Assembly (NCBI GenBank): GCA_964353015.1 | Contig: CAYGUA010000009.1 | Span: forward strand, 101,030-165,029 | DNA from: JAMZMI01 sp964353015 | Lineage (GTDB): Bacteria; Bacteroidota; Bacteroidia; Cytophagales; Cyclobacteriaceae | DNA: 64,000 nucleotides | Direction of reading: 5' to 3' | In this document: positions 25,024 to 33,300 of the stretch, piece after piece | Layout of the letters: every line of letters starts with the position of its first letter | Numbering within the stretch: position 1 is the first letter of the stretch | Made by a program: the position numbers and the translations under genes | The notes under the pieces: generated by a model | Database searches by the model: none | The model's input: only the letters and a program-made list of their open reading frames with translations | Told to the model about the DNA's origin: nothing

Positions 25024-26682
25024 CTAAACTTTTTCGCGAATATAGAAGGATATGATATCCTTTGGAAGATTTTCACGCACCAATTTACCTTCCTGAAGCA
25101 GCAAAATCCGATCCGCACAATCAAAATATTGCTCATCATGTGTCACAATAAATAGCGTCTTTCCGAGGGCTTTCAGATCAGGTAAAATCTTCTTATAAAA
25201 TACATTTTTGTAATACGGATCCTGACTTGCTGCCCACTCATCAAATAGATACAAAGGTTTGTCTTCCAGCAAGGAAAGCAATAACACAAGTCGTTTGCGT
25301 TGGCCTGTAGAAAGTGAAGTAGTTGAGAGTTTGTTGTCATCAATCTTCACCTTTTTATCCAGCTCCAATAGCTTCAAATACTCCTGAGCCTTTTCCAACC
25401 AAAAATCACTTTTGATATGATGGAGATGATCAAAAAGGTAAAAATCAAAGAAAATGGCGCTATAAAATTCGCGATACTCGTCAATATTTTTTGGATTGAT
25501 CAGGTTGCCTGAAAAATATCTTTCCCCAGATTCTGGTTCGTACAAACCACACAGCACTTTGGCTAGGGTACTTTTCCCGCTTCCATTTCCACCAATCAAA
25601 TAGACAATCTCACCTTTATTGATATCAAATGAAATTGGTCCTAATTCGAAAAATTTCTTTTCCTCAGCATGAAAATATGAAAAAGTAACTTCTTTCAAAC
25701 TGATCAACGGCTCGCCAGCTTTTTCATTCAGTGTCACAGTTTCATCTGCTACTTTGGCGTGTTGATCCAAATTAAAACCGGCATCATTTATTTGCTCCAA
25801 AGCAATATCAATTCGCCCAAGATTAGGTAAAAAGTTACTTACTCGCTGCAGACCTGGAACGAGAAACAACGCGATTACCAGAAAACTTCCATATTCATCA
25901 AACGTACTGATCGAATACTTCCATACTAAAAACAACATCACTCCAAGCCCCATCAAAAGAAGCATTTCTCCCCATTTTGAGATGAATGTGAGTCTGACTC
26001 TAGCCGTCATATTATAATCTCTTTGATCCTGACAAGCCGGATAGAGCACATCCTCCTTGAAAGACTTTCTTAAGTTTTTGCTCAGAGACAACTCCTTCAA
26101 ACCATAAATCAACGCTTCAAAATAGCCAAAAAGCCGGTTTTGTATATCTCTTGAGTCTCTCATCCTACCTCGATAAGCGTTCATAGGCATTTTGAAAAAG
26201 AGAAAAGCCAGACCAAGCAATACCAGAAACATCAAAAACAATTGTAATGAGATAAAAGCCATGTAAACCACACAACCCACAATCATGGAAGCACCGGTAA
26301 TTACATTGGGAAGCTTATTAATTGCATTTGAAATTGTAGCAATGTCCGTGGTAAGAATGGTAAACAATCTGTTCTTTTCCATTTCCATAGACTGAAAAGA
26401 TGCCTTTAATATCTTATCACTGATCGACTTCCTCATGTCAAGAACTACATCTTCGCTCAGTTTGGTTGTGGTTTGAACTGAAAGAAAACTCGTAACCCCA
26501 TAGCCAACCCAAAACGCTATAAATTCAGAAATCATCCAGAAAGGATCTGCCATTTGAGTCTCCATAGCTATTTCTAAACCCCTGATCAAATAAGTGATGC
26601 AAGTACCAGAAAGTACACCAGTGAGTATAGCAATAATGAAAGTGAAAGGGGATAACTTAAAAAAGAGGGAAAATATTTTCAT
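25024..26682 (-). CDS. cyclic-peptide-type ABC exporter (PvdE/SyrD/YojI-like)
   Basis: This 552-residue half-transporter has an N-terminal six-helix membrane domain (about 10-300) and an ATPase domain with Walker A GGNGSGKSTLAK, signature LSTGQRKRL and Walker B YLFDEWAASQDP. The LFDEWAA-QDP sequence and STGQRKRL signature are typical of the PvdE/SyrD/YojI family that moves peptides or siderophore precursors out of the cytoplasm. No NRPS or peptide gene is nearby; instead sulfotransferase and glycosyltransferase genes follow, so it may export a glycan-linked or lipid-linked product. That substrate is inference. Confidence 0.88.
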   Translation of the reverse strand: MKIFSLFFKLSPFTFIIAILTGVLSGTCITYLIRGLEIAMETQMADPFWMISEFIAFWVGYGVTSFLSVQTTTKLSEDVVLDMRKSISDKILKASFQSMEMEKNRLFTILTTDIATISNAINKLPNVITGASMIVGCVVYMAFISLQLFLMFLVLLGLAFLFFKMPMNAYRGRMRDSRDIQNRLFGYFEALIYGLKELSLSKNLRKSFKEDVLYPACQDQRDYNMTARVRLTFISKWGEMLLLMGLGVMLFLVWKYSISTFDEYGSFLVIALFLVPGLQRVSNFLPNLGRIDIALEQINDAGFNLDQHAKVADETVTLNEKAGEPLISLKEVTFSYFHAEEKKFFELGPISFDINKGEIVYLIGGNGSGKSTLAKVLCGLYEPESGERYFSGNLINPKNIDEYREFYSAIFFDFYLFDHLHHIKSDFWLEKAQEYLKLLELDKKVKIDDNKLSTTSLSTGQRKRLVLLLSLLEDKPLYLFDEWAASQDPYYKNVFYKKILPDLKALGKTLFIVTHDEQYFDCADRILLLQEGKLVRENLPKDIISFYIREKV

Positions 26683-26805
26683 TCAAATGGGGCTAAGAGC
26701 CCAACTTTATTTCTTCAGCAAAGAAAATCTAATCTAAGATAAGAACCTAAATTTATGCTTGTTTGCTTGTTATGGTGGTTTTAGACTAAATAATTATCTT
26801 GTCGC

Positions 26806-28296
26806 ATGATCTACATAATTGTTACCTCAGTTTACATCCTGATCCTTGCAGGAATAGTCATTTACAAAAGCCGTTCGGTAAAGACAGAAGATGATTTTGT
26901 TGTTGCCGGAAGAAATGTTCCAATCTATCTTCTTATCGGAACTTTGATAACTACCTGGATAGGAAGCGGAAGCTTATTTGGAACGGCTGGGTTGACTTTT
27001 AGAACCGGTTTTTCAGAGCTTTGGTTTTCCATGGGAGCATGGATTGGGATCATCGTGGTTTATTTCATTGCGGCCAGAGTGCGTAAAATTTCCCAATACA
27101 CGCTGACTGATATTCTCGAAAAAAGATATTCACCTATTGCCAGGATGTTGGGTACTATTACCATCATTATTGCTTATGTGATGATTGCTGGATATCAATT
27201 TAAAGGTGGTGGTAGATTTTTAACCATCTTGACCGAAGGATCTATTTCACCCGAGTTAGGCACTTTTATATCCTTTGCTGTCATTGTAGTTTTCACAGCT
27301 TTGGCTGGCATGGTATCCATTATTTCAATTGATATTTTCAATGGGGTGATCATGCTATTGGCAATAATAATCACTTTGCCCGTCTTACTAGCTCAGGAGG
27401 GAGGTTGGTCAGAAGTAGCTGCCACAATAGAAGCTGTCAGTCCAGATCACCTTTCTCTCACTGAAGGTCATCCTTATTACTGGTATCTTGGGATTTTACT
27501 TCCCACACTTCTACTTATTCTCAGCGAGAGCAGCATGTATCAGAAATTTTCCTCAGCCAAAGATGCAAGCTCAGCCAAAAAGGCTGTATTTGGTATGTTT
27601 GCTGGCGTTGTTTTAATTGAATTTTTGATGTGCGCAATTGCTGTAGTAGGATTTGCGATATATTCAGGCGATGCGAGATTTTATAATCCAGATGGTTCGA
27701 TCAACGGCGGCATGTCTGAGGAAATCATTTTAAGAATCGGCTTTGAGCAACTGCCTCCACTTTTAGGATCCTTACTTTTTGCCGGAGGTGTAGCGATAAT
27801 TCTATCTACAGGAAATACCTTCTTAATGGTCGCTTCGACAAACGTATCAAGAGATTTTTTTGAAAAATACATTTTCAAAAATCTCAATTCAACGCAAAAA
27901 ATACTGCTACAAAGAATATCCATTCTTGGACTAGGAATTATGGCCTATCTGATCATCACCCAATTTCAGACTATTCTTGAAATGGCATTTATTTCATATA
28001 CGATGATCGGTGCATCCCTTGCACCTGCCTTGATTGCCACATTTTTTTGGAGGCGTGTCACCAAAGAAGGTGGTATAGCTTCAATAGCCTCTGGTATGTT
28101 TTCCGTGGTGTTAATCTCAGTTCTAAATAGAATTTACGCCACAGAAACGGTCGATTTTTTCATCATGAAATTCCCATTCGATACGGATCTCATCGCGATA
28201 CCTGCTTTGATTGTATCTTTATCTACTTTGATTATAGTCAGTCTAGCTACCAAGCCAACTAAAAAAGAATTGGTGGATACATTTTTCGAGGAGTGA
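26806..28296 (+). CDS. sodium:solute symporter (SSS family)
   Basis: The 496-residue inner-membrane protein has about 13 hydrophobic helices and SSS family features: FVVAGRNVPIYLLIGTLITTW near the N-terminus (first half shown), SGSLFGTAG, and TGNTFLMVASTNVSRD in the second half. It uses the sodium gradient to import a small organic solute (sugar, amino acid or carboxylate). It stands alone, upstream of pckA with a 213-base spacer, and divergent from the ABC exporter gene. Substrate not predictable from the sequence alone. Confidence 0.88.
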   Translation: MIYIIVTSVYILILAGIVIYKSRSVKTEDDFVVAGRNVPIYLLIGTLITTWIGSGSLFGTAGLTFRTGFSELWFSMGAWIGIIVVYFIAARVRKISQYTLTDILEKRYSPIARMLGTITIIIAYVMIAGYQFKGGGRFLTILTEGSISPELGTFISFAVIVVFTALAGMVSIISIDIFNGVIMLLAIIITLPVLLAQEGGWSEVAATIEAVSPDHLSLTEGHPYYWYLGILLPTLLLILSESSMYQKFSSAKDASSAKKAVFGMFAGVVLIEFLMCAIAVVGFAIYSGDARFYNPDGSINGGMSEEIILRIGFEQLPPLLGSLLFAGGVAIILSTGNTFLMVASTNVSRDFFEKYIFKNLNSTQKILLQRISILGLGIMAYLIITQFQTILEMAFISYTMIGASLAPALIATFFWRRVTKEGGIASIASGMFSVVLISVLNRIYATETVDFFIMKFPFDTDLIAIPALIVSLSTLIIVSLATKPTKKELVDTFFEE

Positions 28297-28321
28297 AAGA
28301 CTGTTTCATTTCCAAAATATA

Positions 28322-28364
28322 TTCGTAATTAACGAAGATCATGGCATTTTCTGATCATGATCAG
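28322..28364. promoter_or_regulatory. two palindromes upstream of pckA
   Basis: TTCGTAATTAACGAA (28322-28336) is a 15-base near-palindrome with six of seven pairs matching, and CTGATCATGATCAG (28351-28364) is a perfect 14-base palindrome. They lie 146-188 bases before the pckA start and just after the symporter gene. They could be operators of pckA control; a terminator is unlikely because no T-run follows. Confidence 0.4.
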
Positions 28365-28509
28365 GATAGGTGTAGGCTGTTGATACGAACTTCGAACTGT
28401 AGAAATTAAATATCCCAAGGATAAATTCAAGGATTTTTCTACACACGATTTTTCGATATAAAATCAACTTAAAACACAAATAATTATTTCCAATTAAATT
28501 TTTACAACT

Positions 28510-30141
28510 ATGGAAGAATTCGGGTTAAAATCACAAAAAAGTGGACTAGAAGCTGTTGGTATTAAAAAAGTAAAACAAGCCTTCTGGAATCTGACGCCAG
28601 CTGAATTAACAGAAGATGCCGTAAGAGACGGTGAAGGTCACTTAGCAGATACTGGTGCATTGGTATGCGACACAGGAAAGTTTACAGGTAGATCACCGAA
28701 GGATCGATTCATAGTTAAAGATGATCTCACCAAAGACAAAGTGTGGTGGGGAGATATCAACATTCCTGTGGAGCCCGAGCATTTTGATCGAATATATAAT
28801 AAAATGATCGGCTTCCTCGAAGACAAAACAGTCTATGTAAGAGATGCTTATGCGGGAGCAGATAAAACTCATCGATTGAAGCTTAGAGTAGTCAATACAT
28901 TGGCATGGCACAATCTATTTTGCTACAATATGTTTATCACTCCTCCTGACTACAAGTTGCAGGATTTTGTTCCAAATTTCACTGTAATCTGCTGCCCTGA
29001 ATTTGAGGCTGATCCTGACACAGACGGTGTGAGACAAGAGAATTTCGCAATTGTGAACTTCACAAAAAGAATGATTCTTATTGGTGGTACAGCATATTCA
29101 GGTGAGATGAAAAAAGGAATTTTCTCAGTTTTGAATTTCCTACTTCCTACTGAAGAAAATGTACTCCCAATGCATTGCTCAGCAAATATGGGTATTGAGA
29201 AACATGATACTGCAGTTTACTTTGGATTGTCAGGTACAGGAAAAACCACACTTTCTGCTGATCCGGATAGATTACTAATCGGTGATGACGAACATGGCTG
29301 GACAGAAAAAAATGTATTCAACTTTGAAGGTGGATGTTATGCCAAAGTAATAGATCTGAGTGAAGAGAAAGAACCAGATATCTATCACGCCATAAAATAT
29401 GGTGCAATTGTAGAAAACACCCGATTTATTCCAAACACCAGAACCATCGATTTCAGCAATACTGAAGTCACCGAGAATACTCGAGTTTCCTATCCTATAG
29501 AGCATATTAAGAATATCGCCCGACCATCAATAGGTGGAATTCCGAAGAATATTTTCTTCCTGACTTGCGATGCATTCGGTGTGATTCCTCCAATACTGAG
29601 ACTTTCTAAAGGTCAGGCTATGTACCATTTCATTTCTGGATATACTTCTAAAGTCGCAGGAACAGAAGCAGGAATCACAGAACCTGTACCAGTTTTCTCC
29701 GCTTGTTTTGGCGCACCATTTATGCCACTTCACCCTACTGCATACGCAGAGATGTTGGGCAAAAAAATGGAAGAAAATAAAGTGAATGTTTGGTTGATCA
29801 ATACTGGATGGACTGGAGGCGTATACGGCGTAGGATCAAGAATCAAATTGAAATATACAAGAGCCATGATCAGCGCAGCACTTTCAGGAGTATTGGATAA
29901 TGTCGGTTACAGAAAACATTCCATATTCGGTGCTGAAATGCCACTGACTGTACCTGGGGTGCCAAACGAAATTCTAAGTGCACGTGAAACCTGGAAAAAT
30001 GATGATGCCTTCTACAAAAAAGCAAACGAGTTGGCATTGAAGTTCCAAAAGAACTTTGACAAATTCAGACAAAATGCAAACGAAGAGATTTTGGCAGGTG
30101 AGCCAAAACCAAACGAAAAATACGCTGATGTAAAGGCTTAA
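28510..30141 (+). CDS. pckA: phosphoenolpyruvate carboxykinase (ATP)
   Basis: The 543-residue enzyme converts oxaloacetate and ATP to phosphoenolpyruvate, CO2 and ADP, the committed step of gluconeogenesis. All key motifs are present: FTGRSPKDRF near residue 60, GTAYSGEMKKGIFS, the kinase-1a P-loop GLSGTGKTTLSADP, the metal site GDDEHGW, and the adenine-binding NTRVSYPIEH. Length is normal for the ATP-dependent class. It is monocistronic, ending at a strong terminator. Confidence 0.97.
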   Translation: MEEFGLKSQKSGLEAVGIKKVKQAFWNLTPAELTEDAVRDGEGHLADTGALVCDTGKFTGRSPKDRFIVKDDLTKDKVWWGDINIPVEPEHFDRIYNKMIGFLEDKTVYVRDAYAGADKTHRLKLRVVNTLAWHNLFCYNMFITPPDYKLQDFVPNFTVICCPEFEADPDTDGVRQENFAIVNFTKRMILIGGTAYSGEMKKGIFSVLNFLLPTEENVLPMHCSANMGIEKHDTAVYFGLSGTGKTTLSADPDRLLIGDDEHGWTEKNVFNFEGGCYAKVIDLSEEKEPDIYHAIKYGAIVENTRFIPNTRTIDFSNTEVTENTRVSYPIEHIKNIARPSIGGIPKNIFFLTCDAFGVIPPILRLSKGQAMYHFISGYTSKVAGTEAGITEPVPVFSACFGAPFMPLHPTAYAEMLGKKMEENKVNVWLINTGWTGGVYGVGSRIKLKYTRAMISAALSGVLDNVGYRKHSIFGAEMPLTVPGVPNEILSARETWKNDDAFYKKANELALKFQKNFDKFRQNANEEILAGEPKPNEKYADVKA

Positions 30142-30172
30142 GAAATAGCGTTTATTTAATTAGGTGGATTGA

Positions 30173-30210
30173 AAAGGCCAGGAGATTTCTCTTCTGGCCT
30201 TTCTTTTATT
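30173..30210 (+). terminator. rho-independent terminator after pckA
   Basis: Stem AAAGGCCAG (30173-30181)/CTGGCCTTT (30194-30202), 12-base loop, then a T-rich run. Its sequence is nearly the same as the terminator at 39807-39840 at the other end of the T9SS protein pair. Confidence 0.88.
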
Positions 30211-30318
30211 TTAAAATGGCTTAATCAAAATTTAACAGTTGATATTTTCAATAAAGTAAGAACCATTTATTTATTGATCTACCTAAAAAGGTGTAGACCA
30301 TATGCCTAAGGGGTTCTT

Positions 30319-30326
30319 TAGCTTTG
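30319..30326 (+). promoter_or_regulatory. candidate -7 box of the T9SS protein operon
   Basis: TAGCTTTG matches TAnnTTTG and is 61 bases before the start codon at 30388. A matching -33 box is not clear. Confidence 0.45.
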
Positions 30327-30387
30327 TATTCAAATCCCAAATTCAAATGCCATTTTGGGAGTAAAATGAAAAACTAAACTTCAAATT

Positions 30388-33300
30388 ATGAAAATCACAT
30401 CTTCGTTTTTTGCATTTGCACTTCTACTTTGTTTCTTCCAAAATTATGGTCAAACTAGTGTGGGTGGATCAATATCCGCAAACACTACATGGTCACTTTC
30501 CAACTCTCCTTATACAGTCACTAGTTCTGTTTCTGTAGCTTCAGGAGCCATCCTGACTATTGAATCAGGAGTAGAAGTGAAATTTAATTCTAACACTAAT
30601 CTCACCATTCAGCCTACCTCCTCTCTAACGGCAAATAATGTGATTTTCACCTCAAGTCAGCCTTCACCAAATGAAGGCGACTGGCAAGGACTCTCGGCAA
30701 ATGGCAACATTACTCTTACGGGATGTCAGATATTATACGCCCGAGACGGAATTTCTGTAAATGATGCTGATATAACACTTACCAATACAAGCATACTTAA
30801 CTCGAGTGAAGATGGTATTTATGCAGTCAATAATACAACAGATGGCACAAATACAATCAACGCTGATAATCTAACAATTACTGGAACAGGATCAGGTTAT
30901 CGTGGTATTTACGCAGAAAAAACCATTCTTAACATCACCAATTCGTCAATTTCGGATGTTGGTACCTATGCAGTTTATTTGAATGGAATCAGATCAGGGA
31001 ATGAAAGCATAATCACTGGTGAGTCGTCTATTTCAAATACGACCTTATCGAACGGTTCCAGTGCTGGTATACATGTAATTAACTCAGCCAAACTTTCACT
31101 AGCTGGAAATACCATAAGCAACAATGGCTATGCTATATCTTATGGAAGTTCATCAGATATCACATTCCCAACAAGCAATACTTTCACTGCCAACAGCTTT
31201 CAGGCCATCAATTATACTTCTTCCACGATTACAACGGATATGACTCTTGATGCTGCAGGAATTCCATATAAATTCGGAAATGTAGAAGTGCAACCTGATG
31301 TACATTTCACTATCAATCCTGGTGTCATTATTAAATTCACATTCGCTACGACGCTCTCAATTAAAGGAAAATTAACTGCTGATGGAACACCTAGTTTACC
31401 GATCACTTTCACCTCGTATTCAGATGACAATACCTTTGGTGACACCAACGCAAATGGAAGTAATAATGATGCCAATGCGGAAGCTTGGGTAGGAATAATA
31501 TTTCAAAGTACATCAGATCCAACTTCTATCATTGATAATGCAATTATCAGATGGGCTAAATACACTACCAATTGTGCCGGAATTATATGTAAAGCTGCAT
31601 CACCGGTTTTAACAAACAATACCATTTCCAATTCATATTTTGGAGCAAGATTTGAAGGAGATAGTAACCCAACATTTACAGGAAATACCATCGGTAGTAG
31701 CTCAGTCACACCGATTTCCATGTCTTTTGAGGCAGATCCGATTTTCTCCAACAATGCTTTTTCAACATCAGACAATGAATATGATGCCATTGGATTAATT
31801 GGTGGTACTTCTACTGCAAATGCTACTATCATAAAAAGAGATTTCACGGATGTACCAAACATTACATATGTCCTGCTAGAATCTATTACAGTGCCATCTG
31901 GAAGAACATTGTCGATAGAATCTGGTGTGGTAATTAAAGCGCTTTCAGGCCAATACCTAAATATTGAAGGAACATTAACAAGCCCAGGAAACGAATCTGA
32001 ATCTGTTGTTTTTACATCTGTAAATGACGATAATTTCGGTAATCCCAATGACACAAGAAACGACGGAAACAATGTGATTCCGATTAAAGGTAATTTTGGA
32101 GGTATTTATTTTGCCCCAACTTCTGGGACCTCTTCCCTTGATTATACTTTAATAAAATTCGCAAATTATACTGGTGATTTTGATCCAATTACAAACTCCA
32201 ATCAGCCATATAATTCTGCAATCGCAATTAATTCAGCAGACATATCCATTTCCAACTCAAGAATTACTGATTGTGATTTTGGCATCACTTTTCGCAATTC
32301 TGACGCCACCGTGACTAATAATGAATTTGTTAATACAACTTCAGCACCTTTTAGAATGTCACTTTCGTCAAATCCTGTTTTTAGCAATAACAACTACAAC
32401 AGTGTAGGATGGAAAGGAATATCAATCTTACCAGAACTTGTCACTTACACGGCATCACTTGATAAAAGAGATGTGGCAGGCATTATTAATACCACATATA
32501 TCAATGAAGGATTTACTATAGCCAATGGAGCCAATCTTACCATCAACGCTGGATTGGTTATCAAGTCGAAACCCTATGTCAGCATTTATGTAAATGGTGG
32601 ATTGAAAGTGAATGGAACGGCAAATGAGCCAGTCATATTTACGGCTTTGGCAGATGACAATGCGGGAGCATCTGCAATTCTCACCAATAATGACACAGAA
32701 GGAAATGGAAATGCCACTGATCCAAATACCACAAAATGGGGTGGGATCATATACACGGCTGAAAGTGATGATTCCTTCTCAGGAATTGATCATGCTGAGT
32801 TCCTCTATGGAGGTGGACAGTCTTATGATAATGGTATTTATTTATATGCACCAATTGGGTTCAATAATGCATCTGCTCCCCTATCGAATATTGAAATTCT
32901 TTATTCACAATATTATGGGCTTTATCTGAACAACTACAGCAATCCTATCATTGATCAGGTATTAATCCAAAGCAGTGCCCAGGATCCTATTGCCTTAAGT
33001 TTTTTTTCAAACCCTGTTTTTTCTAATATGACCTTTGATGCCAATGGTTCAAATGGTCTGAAGTTGATAGAAACAACACTATCTTCAAATGCAACAGTGA
33101 TAAAAAGAAATATTGCTGGGATCAACAATATCGCCTACATCCTTGGCAATTTGGAAATAAACTCTGGAGCCATACTTACCGTCAATCCAGGGGTAGTTTT
33201 CAAACTTCCTAATTCTAATTTGAATGTGTATGAAGGTGCAATCAAAGCAATAGGTACACCATCCGAAAAAATTATTTTCACAAGTGTGAAGGATGATAGT

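Noticed and set aside
25024..26682. Siderophore biosynthesis locus because of the PvdE-like exporter
   Set aside because: No NRPS, NIS synthetase or tailoring enzyme is nearby; neighbours are glycan-modifying genes.
31212..32072. Long minus-strand frames inside the beta-helix gene
   Set aside because: They mirror the Thr/Ser/Asn-rich coding sequence on the other strand and have no domain or start signal.
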